From Sediminicola sp037203765 (lineage in GTDB: Bacteria; Bacteroidota; Bacteroidia; Flavobacteriales; Flavobacteriaceae), in assembly GCF_037203765.1 (NCBI RefSeq), contig NZ_JBBCAS010000004.1, forward strand, positions 186,001-250,000: a DNA stretch of 64,000 nt, read 5' to 3'. The notes beneath the pieces are model-generated. The model ran no database searches and was not told where the DNA came from. It saw nothing but the letters and a program-made list of their open reading frames with translations. A program made the translations under genes and the position numbers. Position 1 is the stretch's first letter; each line of letters starts with the position of its first letter. Of the stretch, positions 52,857 to 62,227 are shown in pieces.

Positions 52857-55367
52857 GTGAAAATCACCCTACTCTACTTTGTATTATTTTTCACAACACT
52901 GGGTTGGTCCCAGACAATTACAGGTATTGTGAGGGACAGCAAGACCAACAAACCCCTTCCTTTTGCCTCCATTGAGCCCAACACGGGGTCCGGGACCATT
53001 ACAGACTATAACGGCCATTTTGAACTGGAGGGTCAAAACACCACCACCAATATCCGGGTTAGCTATATTGGCTACGCCCCTATGGAAGTACAGATCACGT
53101 CAGACAAAACCTTCTATCCCATTTCATTGGAACAAGCGACGGTAGAATTGGATGAAGTGATCCTGAATTCTTATGTCAGATCTGCTGAGGACATCATCAG
53201 AAACGCTATCGCCTACAAAAGGAATAACAATCCCGAGAAAATCTTGGACAGTTATTCCTTTAAGACCTACCATAAACTTTTGGTCACCGCCCCAATAGAT
53301 TCCATTAATCCGGCCATAGACTCCATTTTTGTCCGGGACAATGGCAAATTGAACTTTAAAGAATTGGATTCCACCAATTTTAACCTCCAAAAACAATTGC
53401 TAAGGTCCCATCTTTACATCAGCGAAAAGGCCTCGTCCTTTAAATATACCAAGAACAAAGGGAGACAGGAGACCGTGAATGCCATCCGTATGGCAGGTTT
53501 TAAGGAGCCAATTTATGAGGTACTGGGACTTCAGTTCCAATCGTTTTCCTTTTATGACCCGGATTATATCCTTTTGGAGAACGAATATATAAATCCGTTG
53601 TCCTCGGCAGGGCTTAAGCATTACAAGTATAAGATCCTCGATGTAACCAAAAAGGGCTCTTCCTCTGCCTTTATGGTTTACTATTCCCCAAAAGAACACC
53701 ATCCAACCCAAAATCTGGAAGGGGTCCTCTATATCAATACGACCACCTTTGCCCTGCAAAAAGCAATCGCCCAGACTACTGGTGTCTTTGAGGTAAAAGC
53801 CACACAGACCTTTAGTTATTATCCCAATGAAAATATTTGGTTCCCCCATGGCAAAGAAATAAAGATCAAAAAGGGTGACACCCCCGAAAGCCTATCCTTT
53901 TTGGGAAATAGGTTTGAATTGCGCAAGGGACAAAAAGACTCCACCCTCGTACATTCCAATCCACAGAACGCCGAAGACTTGGTGTACCTGATCTCCAAGG
54001 AGCACAATTTTGAAATTGCCCTGAACGAGCCCATAAAAATAAAAAGAAGGGGGCTTGCCGTCACCATTGAAGAAGATGCCTACGAAAAAAAAGAAGCCTT
54101 TTGGAAATCTTTTAGGACAGACACCATTTCACCCTTGGGCCAGGAGACCTATGTGTATATGGACAGCTTGGTGGATCAAAAAAAGATAGAGCCCAGACTG
54201 AACCGCACAAGAAAATTATTACAGGGCTACTATCCTACCAAGTATTTTGATTTTGACTTGAGGTACCTCCTCAAATACAACAACTACGAAGCCTTTAGAC
54301 TTGGTCTTGGCGCCATCACAAATACCAATTTCTCCAATACTATTTTCCTTAACGGTTATGCCGTTTATGGTACTCTGGACAAAAAATTCAAGTACAGCTT
54401 TGGGGCCACTACCCGCCTGAACAAAGAGTACAATACCTGGTTGGGCGTAAACTACACGGACGATCTGGTGGAATCCGGCAGTTCCAAATATATCACGGAC
54501 AAAAGAACTTTCTACTTGTTTGAACCTCGATTGTTCAACATCTCATCCTTCTATGCCACCAAAAGCACGGCAGTGTTTTTGGAGCACGACTTCACTTCCA
54601 AATTCAACAGTAGAATACAATTCTCAAAAAGTTTTATTGACCCAACCTACAACTATGCGTACCTCTTGGATGGCGAAAGCTACGACACCTACGACCTGAC
54701 CGAAGCCACATGGAGTTTCCAATGGAACCCATTTTCAAAATATATGCAGGCCCCGGAGGAAAAGCGGACCCTGAAAGATGGGTTCCCGCAGTTCACCTTG
54801 CAGCTTTCCCAAAGCATTCCCAATGTGATGGACGGGGATTTCAATTTTACAAAAATAAATTTCAAAGCGTTCTACGTCAAGAGGTTCTTGAACAAGACCA
54901 GAACCGAAATATTGTTCAATAGCGGACTTGCCTTTGGCGATATCCCGCTTACCCATTTGTACCACGCTTCGCCGAACCAACCGGACGGGAGTGTCATCAT
55001 GGACCGGTTTTCGGTAACCGGAAGGGAGAGTTTTGAAACCATGTTCTTCGATGAGTTCTTCTCGGACCGCTTTATTATGGGCCAGATCAGGCACACTTTA
55101 AGGCCTTTCAAGATCAATAACCGTATTAAACCACAATTGGCCCTTATCACCAGAAGTGTTATTGGTGATGTTTCCAATATTGAAAATCACCAAGGGCTGA
55201 ACTTTGGGTCCCTGAACAAAGGTTATTTTGAGAGCGGAGTGGAACTGAACAGAATCTTGGCCGGTTTTGGACTCAGCTTCTTCTACCGACATGGAGCCTA
55301 TCACCTCCCAACATTTGACGATAATATCTCATTTAAATTCACGTATTATTTCGGTTCTGGTTTTTAG
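52857..55367 (+). CDS. DUF5686 outer-membrane protein with carboxypeptidase-regulatory-like N-terminal domain
   Basis: 836 residues starting at a GTG (52857). A signal peptide (KITLLYFVLFFTTLGWSQ) is followed by a CarboxypepD_reg-like beta sandwich (about 20-105; ITGIVRDSKTNKPLPFASIEPN...GTITDYNGHFELEG...VSYIGYAPMEV), the domain seen at the start of TonB-dependent receptors. The rest is DUF5686, with an alpha/beta middle and a C-terminal barrel-like half (about 450-836) with alternating strands, ending FKFTYYFGSGF. There is no TonB plug domain, so it is not a classical receptor. Its function is unknown. It is 27 bases past the frr terminator. Confidence 0.85.
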   Translation: MKITLLYFVLFFTTLGWSQTITGIVRDSKTNKPLPFASIEPNTGSGTITDYNGHFELEGQNTTTNIRVSYIGYAPMEVQITSDKTFYPISLEQATVELDEVILNSYVRSAEDIIRNAIAYKRNNNPEKILDSYSFKTYHKLLVTAPIDSINPAIDSIFVRDNGKLNFKELDSTNFNLQKQLLRSHLYISEKASSFKYTKNKGRQETVNAIRMAGFKEPIYEVLGLQFQSFSFYDPDYILLENEYINPLSSAGLKHYKYKILDVTKKGSSSAFMVYYSPKEHHPTQNLEGVLYINTTTFALQKAIAQTTGVFEVKATQTFSYYPNENIWFPHGKEIKIKKGDTPESLSFLGNRFELRKGQKDSTLVHSNPQNAEDLVYLISKEHNFEIALNEPIKIKRRGLAVTIEEDAYEKKEAFWKSFRTDTISPLGQETYVYMDSLVDQKKIEPRLNRTRKLLQGYYPTKYFDFDLRYLLKYNNYEAFRLGLGAITNTNFSNTIFLNGYAVYGTLDKKFKYSFGATTRLNKEYNTWLGVNYTDDLVESGSSKYITDKRTFYLFEPRLFNISSFYATKSTAVFLEHDFTSKFNSRIQFSKSFIDPTYNYAYLLDGESYDTYDLTEATWSFQWNPFSKYMQAPEEKRTLKDGFPQFTLQLSQSIPNVMDGDFNFTKINFKAFYVKRFLNKTRTEILFNSGLAFGDIPLTHLYHASPNQPDGSVIMDRFSVTGRESFETMFFDEFFSDRFIMGQIRHTLRPFKINNRIKPQLALITRSVIGDVSNIENHQGLNFGSLNKGYFESGVELNRILAGFGLSFFYRHGAYHLPTFDDNISFKFTYYFGSGF

Positions 55368-55387
55368 GTACGTTAGCAATGATTTTC

Positions 55388-55395
55388 TACCTTTG
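55388..55395 (+). promoter_or_regulatory. Predicted -7 promoter element of the MMPL exporter gene
   Basis: TACCTTTG matches TAnnTTTG and ends 19 bases before the ATG at 55415. No -33 TTG is evident. Confidence 0.45.
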
Positions 55396-55414
55396 GCACC
55401 TATAAAAATTATCA

Positions 55415-57811
55415 ATGGTAGCTAAGCTAACACAAGGGTTCTGGGCAAAAACGGCCAGGCTGATCCTCCGTAATAGAATCTTGATCTTATTACTCATTGC
55501 TGCAATTACGGTTTTCCTTGCCCTTCAATGGGAAAATATGCGATTCTCCAATTCAGAGGCTAATCTGTTGCCGGACAATCACCCCATTAATCTGGAATAC
55601 CTTGCCTTCTTGGAACAATTTGGGGAAGAGGGAAATGTGGTGGTCATTGCGGTTAGGGACAGCTCCCTATTTACTCCTGATAATTTCAACAGATGGAACA
55701 AGCTCAGCAAGCAATTGAGTGCCTTTCCGGAAGTAGACTTTGTCCTGTCCACAGAAAATTTACAAGAACTTGAAAAGGACAACGAGAAGCAGGAATTCGC
55801 CCTAAGGCCCTTTATCAAGAAAGCACCTACCACCAAAATAGAAATTGACAGTCTGACCAACCACCTGTTCAATGACCTCCCTTTTTATGAGGATGTATTG
55901 TTCAACAAAGAGAGCAAAACGGTAAGGACCCTGGTCTATTTGGATCAGGATATCGTGAATACCTCGGTTAGAAAGGATTTTATACTTCAAGATTTCAACA
56001 AGCTGATTGCAAATTTTGAAAAGGAAACGACAATGGATGTACATATTTCAGGTATGCCCTATGTGAGAACTATGAATTCCCAAAACATTATTGATGAAAT
56101 CGGGAAATTCATTCTTGCTGCTTTGGGGGTTACCTCCTTGATATTCTTCTTTTTCTTTAGAAGCTTCAGGGCCACTTTTATTTCCATGTGCGTCGTGATC
56201 ATCGGGGTAATGTGGGCCTTTGGTATCCTTGGCCTATTGCGCTATGAAATAACGGTTCTAACTGCTCTTATACCCCCATTGATTATTGTTATAGGTATCC
56301 CCAACTGTATTTTCCTGATCAACAAATACCAACAGGAGGTTAAAAAACACGGCAACCAGGCCCTTTCCCTGCAAAGGGTCATTTCCAAGATCGGGAACGC
56401 CACCCTGATGACCAATATTACGACCGCTTCCGGTTTTGCCACCTTTATCATTACGGACAGCAAGCTTTTAAAAGAATTTGGTATTGTGGCCTCCATCAAC
56501 ATCATTGGCATATTCATACTATCGCTCCTGATCATTCCTATCGTTTACAGCTTTATGCGCTTGCCCAAGACCAAGCACCTGAAGCACTTGAACACCAAGT
56601 GGATAGAAACCTTCGTGAACTGGATGGAACGCATTGTCCGGGAAAGAAGAATTACGGTATATATTGTCTCCATAGCACTTATAGTAGTGAGCATCATAGG
56701 CATGTACCAAATAAAAATTTCGGGCAGCCCCATTGAGGATATGCCCCAGAACGCTGAGTTCTTTAAGGATATCCGCTTTTTTGAGGAAGAATTCGACGGT
56801 ATTATGCCCGTGGAAATTGTGGTGGATACCGAACGCAAAAAAGGGGTGCTAAAATCTACCAACTTGCGTAAAATGGATCAAATTGGAGAAGTGATCCAAG
56901 AAATCCCGGAGTTATCCAAGCCCATTTCCGTGGTCAATATGGTAAAGTATTCCAAACAGGCCTTTTATAACGGAATCCCCAAATATTACCAATTGCCCAC
57001 CACCCAGGAAAGTACGTTTATCATGGATGTTGCCAGAAAATCATCCAATGACGGCAACTTGCTAAAGAGCTTCGTGGACAGTACCGGACAGACTGCGAGG
57101 ATCACCACCTATATGAGGGACGTGAAAACGGAACGCATGGAAGAGATCCAAGAGAAGCTTCAGGAGAACATCGATAAGATTTTCCCTGCAGAGCGGTACA
57201 ATGTCTACCTTACGGGCAAGGCACTCTTATTTTTAAAGGGAACCAAGTATCTGGTAAAAAACCTGATCATCTCCTTGGCCCTTGCCATAGGCCTTATTGC
57301 CCTTTTTATGGCGTATCTCTTCCGTTCTTTCAGAATGATCGTAATTTCACTGATCCCCAATCTTTTGCCATTGGCCATTACAGCCGGGGTCATGGGCTTT
57401 GCGGGAGTCCCTATAAAACCATCAACCATATTGGTGTTCAGCATCGCCTTTGGAATATCGGTGGATGATACCATCCATTTTCTGGCCAAATACAGGCAAG
57501 AACTGACCGCGAACCAATGGAAGATCAAAAAATCGGTCTATGCGGCCTTAAGGGAAACGGGAGTGAGCATGTTCTACACCTCCATAACGCTTTTCTTTGG
57601 CTTTTCTGTATTTATGATATCCAGCTTTGGGGGAACCGTGGCCTTGGGAGCGTTGGTTTCCGCCACCTTACTTTTCGCCATGCTGGCCAACCTTATTTTG
57701 TTGCCAAGCTTATTGCTGTCTCTGGAACGGAGCATCGCCAATAAAACGGTCCTTAAAAAGCCCCAGATAGATATTCTACCAAAAGAAGAACTCAACAGCA
57801 ACGAAAAATAA
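55415..57811 (+). CDS. MMPL/RND-superfamily exporter
   Basis: 798 residues with the doubled RND plan: TM1 (about 17-40), a periplasmic loop, a five-helix bundle (about 230-400), TM7 (about 415-435), a second loop and a second bundle (about 620-775). The two loops are shorter than in AcrB-type drug pumps, as in hopanoid or lipid exporters (HpnN, MmpL). The second bundle has the acidic pair FGISVDDTIHFLAKYRQE, the usual proton-relay site. The first has IGIPNCIFLINKYQQE with no acid at that position. The substrate is unknown, probably a lipid. It precedes asnS by 98 bases. Confidence 0.88.
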   Translation: MVAKLTQGFWAKTARLILRNRILILLLIAAITVFLALQWENMRFSNSEANLLPDNHPINLEYLAFLEQFGEEGNVVVIAVRDSSLFTPDNFNRWNKLSKQLSAFPEVDFVLSTENLQELEKDNEKQEFALRPFIKKAPTTKIEIDSLTNHLFNDLPFYEDVLFNKESKTVRTLVYLDQDIVNTSVRKDFILQDFNKLIANFEKETTMDVHISGMPYVRTMNSQNIIDEIGKFILAALGVTSLIFFFFFRSFRATFISMCVVIIGVMWAFGILGLLRYEITVLTALIPPLIIVIGIPNCIFLINKYQQEVKKHGNQALSLQRVISKIGNATLMTNITTASGFATFIITDSKLLKEFGIVASINIIGIFILSLLIIPIVYSFMRLPKTKHLKHLNTKWIETFVNWMERIVRERRITVYIVSIALIVVSIIGMYQIKISGSPIEDMPQNAEFFKDIRFFEEEFDGIMPVEIVVDTERKKGVLKSTNLRKMDQIGEVIQEIPELSKPISVVNMVKYSKQAFYNGIPKYYQLPTTQESTFIMDVARKSSNDGNLLKSFVDSTGQTARITTYMRDVKTERMEEIQEKLQENIDKIFPAERYNVYLTGKALLFLKGTKYLVKNLIISLALAIGLIALFMAYLFRSFRMIVISLIPNLLPLAITAGVMGFAGVPIKPSTILVFSIAFGISVDDTIHFLAKYRQELTANQWKIKKSVYAALRETGVSMFYTSITLFFGFSVFMISSFGGTVALGALVSATLLFAMLANLILLPSLLLSLERSIANKTVLKKPQIDILPKEELNSNEK

Positions 57812-57819
57812 TATGTATA

Positions 57820-57856
57820 ACCGTCTTTGAGGTCAATATGAGACCTCTAAACCGGT
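57820..57856 (+). promoter_or_regulatory. Hairpin between the MMPL exporter and asnS
   Basis: Nested pairs ACCG/CGGT, TTT/AAA and GAGGTC/GACCTC enclose a seven-base loop, with small internal mismatches. No T-run follows, so it is a poor terminator on the plus strand; it may be a leader element. Confidence 0.35.
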
Positions 57857-57883
57857 TGCTATTTACCAAAAAAGTTATCTTTA
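57856..57883 (+). promoter_or_regulatory. Possible promoter of asnS
   Basis: TTG (57856-57858), a short 17-base spacer and TATCTTTA (57876-57883, last base off consensus) lie 26 bases before the asnS ATG. The match is imperfect in both spacing and sequence. Confidence 0.35.
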
Positions 57884-57909
57884 CAATTTTAAATTAGAAG
57901 TATTTTCAA

Positions 57910-59343
57910 ATGAAATCACACAGTATACAAGAGCTCTTGAGCGGCAAAAATTTACTACAGGAAGTCACCTTATACGGGTGGGTAAAAACTTTTAGAAGTA
58001 ACCGTTTTATTGCATTAAATGACGGCTCAACCCTCAATAACATTCAATGTGTTGTAAACTTTGAAGATTTTGAAGATCACCTCCTGAAACAGATCTCCAC
58101 CGGAGCGGCGTTAAAAGTCACCGGAACACTGGTAGAAAGCCAGGGAAAAGGGCAGGCCGTAGAAGTACAGGTAAAAAATGTTGTTGTTTTGGGAACGGCA
58201 GACCCGGAGACCTATCCCATACAACCCAAAAAACACTCCCTTGAATTTCTTAGGGAGAAGGCACACCTTAGGATCAGGACCAATACTTTCAGTGCCGTAA
58301 TGCGCGTACGTTCTGCCTTGGCCTTTGCCATCCACCAATATTTCAGACAAAATGGTTTTTACTATGTGCACACCCCCATAGTAACAGGATCTGATGCAGA
58401 AGGCGCAGGTGAAATGTTCCGTGTGAGCACCTTGGATCCGAAGAACCCGCCTTTGACAGAAGAAGGGGAAGTGGATTACAGGGAAGATTTCTTCGGAAAG
58501 GAGACCAATCTTACGGTTTCTGGCCAATTGGAAGCCGAGGCCTACGCCATGGCCTTGGGCAAGGTCTATACCTTCGGACCTACCTTTAGGGCCGAGAACT
58601 CAAATACCTCCCGCCATTTGGCGGAATTTTGGATGATAGAACCCGAAGTAGCCTTCAATGACCTTGACGCCAATATGGATCTGTCCGAGGACTTCATCAA
58701 AAATGTCATCAACTATATCTTGGAACACTGCGCCGAGGACCTGCAATTTTTAGAGCAGCGCTTACTGGAGGAAGAAAAGTCAAAACCACAGGCCGAACGA
58801 AGTGAAATGGCCTTGATAGAGAAATTGAAGTTTGTAGCCGAAAATAATTTCAAAAGGGTTTCCTATACCGAGGCCATTGATATCCTTAAGAACTGCAAAC
58901 CGAACAAAAAGAAAAAATTCCAATATATCATCGAAGAATGGGGTGCGGACCTGCAGAGCGAGCACGAACGTTATTTGGTGGAAAAGCATTTTCAGTGTCC
59001 CGTAATCCTCTTTGATTACCCCGCTAAAATCAAAGCCTTCTACATGCGCTTGAACGAAGATGGGAAGACCGTTAGGGCCATGGATATCCTATTTCCGGGT
59101 ATCGGTGAAATAGTGGGTGGATCACAAAGAGAGGAACGTTTGGATGTTCTAAAACAAAAGATCAGTGATCTGGGCATTGACGAAAAAGAACTTTGGTGGT
59201 ACTTGGACCTTCGCAAATTTGGTACGGCCGTGCACAGTGGATTTGGATTGGGCTTTGAACGTTTGGTACTTTTTGCCACGGGAATGGGTAATATCAGGGA
59301 CGTAATTCCGTTCCCTAGAACACCTCAGAATGCTGAATTTTAA
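57910..59343 (+). CDS. asnS: Asparaginyl-tRNA synthetase
   Basis: 477 residues, a class IIb synthetase. An N-terminal OB-fold anticodon domain (VTLYGWVKTFRSNRFIALNDGSTLNNIQCVV) is followed by the catalytic core: motif 2 FGPTFRAENSNTSRHLAEFWMIEPE, and motif 3 GFGLGFERLVLFATGMGNIRDVIPFPRTP. The RHLAEFW segment and IRDVIPFPRTPQNAEF end point to the AsnRS rather than the AspRS subgroup. Presence of AsnRS suggests direct charging of tRNA-Asn. It is followed by rpoN after 41 bases. Confidence 0.97.
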   Translation: MKSHSIQELLSGKNLLQEVTLYGWVKTFRSNRFIALNDGSTLNNIQCVVNFEDFEDHLLKQISTGAALKVTGTLVESQGKGQAVEVQVKNVVVLGTADPETYPIQPKKHSLEFLREKAHLRIRTNTFSAVMRVRSALAFAIHQYFRQNGFYYVHTPIVTGSDAEGAGEMFRVSTLDPKNPPLTEEGEVDYREDFFGKETNLTVSGQLEAEAYAMALGKVYTFGPTFRAENSNTSRHLAEFWMIEPEVAFNDLDANMDLSEDFIKNVINYILEHCAEDLQFLEQRLLEEEKSKPQAERSEMALIEKLKFVAENNFKRVSYTEAIDILKNCKPNKKKKFQYIIEEWGADLQSEHERYLVEKHFQCPVILFDYPAKIKAFYMRLNEDGKTVRAMDILFPGIGEIVGGSQREERLDVLKQKISDLGIDEKELWWYLDLRKFGTAVHSGFGLGFERLVLFATGMGNIRDVIPFPRTPQNAEF

Positions 59344-59384
59344 TTAGAATTCTGTAACTTTATAAGAAAGCCTGCAACCCAAAT

Positions 59385-60842
59385 ATGCTAAAGCAACACT
59401 TACAGTTCAAGTTATCACAAAAATTATCTCCACAGCAGATCCAGCTGATGAAGTTGATTCAACTTCCTACACTTGCCTTTGAACAACGGTTAAAGCAGGA
59501 GTTGGAAGAAAATCCGGCCCTGGAAACAGGAAAAGAAGAAGTTGAGACCCAAGAGGACGAGTTTGGAGATATCTACGATAACGAGACCGACAGTGAAAAT
59601 ATAGCGGCCGAGGACATTAATATCGATGAATACCTGAGTGACGACGAGGTGCCCGATTATCGCACCCAAGCCAACAACTATAGTTCTGATGATGAGGAAC
59701 GCACCATTCCATATGCTGCAGGGGTTTCTTTTACCCAATACCTGATCAACCAATTGAACACCGTATACCTCAGTGATGACGAATGGGCAATAGCTGAGTT
59801 TTTAGTGGGCAGTGTGGATGAAAGCGGCTATATCCGCAGGGCCATATCAGATATTACCGATGACCTGGCCTTCACCCAGAACATATATACCGACGAAAAA
59901 ACGGTAGAAAAAATATTGAGGATCGTACAGGAACTGGATCCCCCCGGAGTAGGGGCCACCTCTCTGGAGGAATGTCTGATCATTCAACTGAAGCGGAAAG
60001 AACCGACACCCAGTACAGATCTGGCCATTGCCATCCTGGAAAAATCCTTTGAGCAGTTCACCAAAAAGCATTACACCAAACTGATCCAAAAGCACAATGT
60101 TTCCGAAGAGACCTTAAAGGATGCCATTTCGGAAATTGAACGCCTAAACCCAAAACCAGGGGGCTCCTATTCGGGGAACAATCGCATGGTAGAACATATC
60201 GTACCCGATTTTTCCATCAGGATCACCGATGGGGAGCTGGAACTGACCTTAAATGGAAGGAACGCCCCAGAATTGCACGTGTCCCGGGAATACAACAATA
60301 TGTTGGAGGGCTACAAAAATGCCAAGGACAAATCCAAGTCCCAAAAGGACACCGTCATGTTCATCAAACAAAAATTGGACGCAGCCAAATGGTTCATTGA
60401 TGCCATTAAACAGCGGCAGCAAACACTTTACGTGACCATGAATTCCATCATGAATTATCAAAAGGAGTATTTCATGACCGGGGACGAGCGCAAATTGCGA
60501 CCTATGATCCTTAAAGACATCGCCGATGAGATTGGAATGGACGTCTCTACCGTTTCCAGGGTTGCCAACAGCAAATATGTGGACACTCCTTACGGCACAA
60601 GATTGATCAAGGACTACTTTTCGGAGTCCATGAAAAATGAGCAAGGGGAAGATGTCTCAACCAAAGAAATCAAAAAGATCTTGGAGACAGTCATTGGAGA
60701 GGAACAGAAGCGCAAACCACTTACGGATGATAAATTGGCCGCTATCCTAAAAGAAAAGGGCTATCCTATCGCCAGAAGGACCGTTGCCAAATACAGGGAA
60801 CAATTGGGCATTCCCGTTGCAAGGATGAGAAAAGAAATATGA
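59385..60842 (+). CDS. rpoN: RNA polymerase sigma-54 factor
   Basis: 485 residues. Region I (1-50) is glutamine- and leucine-rich (KQHLQFKLSQKLSPQQIQLMKLIQLP) and binds activators. An acidic region II (about 50-110) follows. The core-binding region and the -12 recognition helix-turn-helix (LKDIADEIGMDVSTVSRVANSKYVDTPYG) come next, and the RpoN box ARRTVAKYRE near residue 465 ends the protein. It is a full-length, apparently functional factor. No enhancer-binding activator gene and no convincing -24/-12 site was found in the window. Its stop overlaps the next gene (ATGA). Confidence 0.97.
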   Translation: MLKQHLQFKLSQKLSPQQIQLMKLIQLPTLAFEQRLKQELEENPALETGKEEVETQEDEFGDIYDNETDSENIAAEDINIDEYLSDDEVPDYRTQANNYSSDDEERTIPYAAGVSFTQYLINQLNTVYLSDDEWAIAEFLVGSVDESGYIRRAISDITDDLAFTQNIYTDEKTVEKILRIVQELDPPGVGATSLEECLIIQLKRKEPTPSTDLAIAILEKSFEQFTKKHYTKLIQKHNVSEETLKDAISEIERLNPKPGGSYSGNNRMVEHIVPDFSIRITDGELELTLNGRNAPELHVSREYNNMLEGYKNAKDKSKSQKDTVMFIKQKLDAAKWFIDAIKQRQQTLYVTMNSIMNYQKEYFMTGDERKLRPMILKDIADEIGMDVSTVSRVANSKYVDTPYGTRLIKDYFSESMKNEQGEDVSTKEIKKILETVIGEEQKRKPLTDDKLAAILKEKGYPIARRTVAKYREQLGIPVARMRKEI

Positions 60843-61447
60843 TGAGGGCCTTCCATCAGCTTATCTCCTACTTGTTCCATCCCTTATTTACACCCATAGG
60901 AGGAACACTGATCTATTTTATCATTACCCCCAAGTACACCCCTTTGGAGATGCAGGGCGGAAACATCCTACCCATATTTATCCTTACGGTCATTATCCCT
61001 ATCATCTGCTTTTTTATACTGCGCAATCTTGGATTGGTTACTTCGGTATTCATGCCATCCATCCAAGAACGCAAATACACGCTCTATATCAGCATTTCTT
61101 TACTGTTGATGATTGTCTATAAGGTAATACCCAATAATTACGCCAGTGAGCTCTTTTACTTCTTCTTTGGCCTGATTGCAGCGGCCCTGTCCTGTCTGTT
61201 GTTATTGTTCTTTAAATTCAAGAGCAGTGTACACCTCATTGGTATGGGAAGCCTTTGGATGTATCTGATAAGCCTCAGCATCCATTTTGAAATCAATGTG
61301 ATCATTGCTATCAGCGCCCTTACCCTGGCCACGGGAATGGTAGCCACCTCCAGGCTCTATTTAAGGGCCCATACCAGAACCGAGCTGCTTGTAGGATTTT
61401 TGATCGGAACGGTAAGCCAACTGATGACCTTAAAATTTTGGCTATAG
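60839..61447 (+). CDS. PAP2-like membrane protein
   Basis: 202 residues, six or so hydrophobic helices. Its start (ATGATG) overlaps the rpoN stop by four bases, so translation is coupled. The last part, ATSRLYLRAHTRTELLVGFLIGT, resembles motif 3 of PAP2 phosphatases (SR-five residues-H-three residues-D), but the final Asp is Glu. A possible motif 2 position (SVHLIGMGS) lacks the PSGH sequence. It may be an inactive or altered lipid phosphatase-like protein. The family seems common beside rpoN or asnS in Bacteroidota, but I do not recall a name. Its stop shares CTATAG with the convergent PorT-like gene. Confidence 0.75.
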   Translation: MMRAFHQLISYLFHPLFTPIGGTLIYFIITPKYTPLEMQGGNILPIFILTVIIPIICFFILRNLGLVTSVFMPSIQERKYTLYISISLLLMIVYKVIPNNYASELFYFFFGLIAAALSCLLLLFFKFKSSVHLIGMGSLWMYLISLSIHFEINVIIAISALTLATGMVATSRLYLRAHTRTELLVGFLIGTVSQLMTLKFWL

Positions 61448-62134
61448 GATATAAAAGATAATCCCTATTCTCAGGGGCCTAACTTCTATGGGCTCCATAG
61501 AATCCATGGCCACCCCCTCCTCCAAAAGCTTGCTTAGGGCGTAGTACACATGAATATTCCAGGTATTGTATCCCACATTCAACATGAGTCCGTACTGAAA
61601 CTTTCTGATATCGGGATTGGTAAAGCCAATTTTATCGGTATCACTGACAAATTTTGACCTTCCTTCAAATATATAAGCGAGTTTACCACCGGCATAGACC
61701 CGCCAAAATTTATAGTTCGTAGCATTGGAGTTCCTCCACCTGATTTCCAAAGGGAATTCTACCAAATGGGTCTCCAATTTACTTCTTTTAAAGTCATCAC
61801 TGGAACCCAAAGCAGCATAGGATATGTCCCCGTTATTGTCTTCGGCAAACAGATTGGTATAATAGGAATTAAGGGCGTAGCCTGCGCCTATCCCAAATCC
61901 GAAGGTACGGGAACTATTTACAGGTATATCCTTTATAATACCTCCCATAAGCCCGTAGGAGAGGTTGCGCTGGGTAACATTCATGGGCTTGTTGAGCAAA
62001 AGGTTATAAGTCACCCCCGTATAAAATTGGTCCTCCAAGTACCGGCTATCCTCTTGGGTAACCGTGGAAATCTCCTGGGACCAACCTTGGAATACTATGC
62101 TGCCAATTACTAACAGGAACAGATACTTCTTCAT
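61442..62134 (-). CDS. PorT-like outer-membrane beta-barrel protein
   Basis: 230 residues with a signal peptide (KKYLFLLVIGSIVFQGWSQ). The mature part is a string of amphipathic strands (FYTGVTYNLLLNKPMN, SYGLMGGIIKDIPVN, TFGFGIGAGYALNSYY, HLVEFPLEIRWRN, WRVYAGGKLAYIFEGRSKF, KFQYGLMLNVGYNTWNIHVYYALSKLL) ending in RIGIIFYIL, consistent with an eight-strand barrel of the PorT type. PorT is a T9SS accessory protein in Porphyromonas and Flavobacterium. Whether this is the true orthologue or a related barrel cannot be settled by eye. It lies after the ExbD genes, behind their terminator. Confidence 0.65.
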   Translation of the reverse strand: MKKYLFLLVIGSIVFQGWSQEISTVTQEDSRYLEDQFYTGVTYNLLLNKPMNVTQRNLSYGLMGGIIKDIPVNSSRTFGFGIGAGYALNSYYTNLFAEDNNGDISYAALGSSDDFKRSKLETHLVEFPLEIRWRNSNATNYKFWRVYAGGKLAYIFEGRSKFVSDTDKIGFTNPDIRKFQYGLMLNVGYNTWNIHVYYALSKLLEEGVAMDSMEPIEVRPLRIGIIFYIL

Positions 62135-62166
62135 ATGAACAGACTAAAAGTAAGATTAAGATATAT

Positions 62167-62197
62167 AAAAAAAACGCTCCAAATGAACTTTGGAGCG
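62167..62197 (-). terminator. Intrinsic terminator after the exbB-exbD cluster
   Basis: CGCTCCAAA (62175-62183) and TTTGGAGCG (62189-62197) form a 9-bp stem with a five-base loop; on the minus strand eight T residues follow. It separates the cluster from the PorT-like gene. Confidence 0.93.
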
Positions 62198-62227
62198 CTT
62201 AGATCTATAAACTAATAATTTTTAAGC

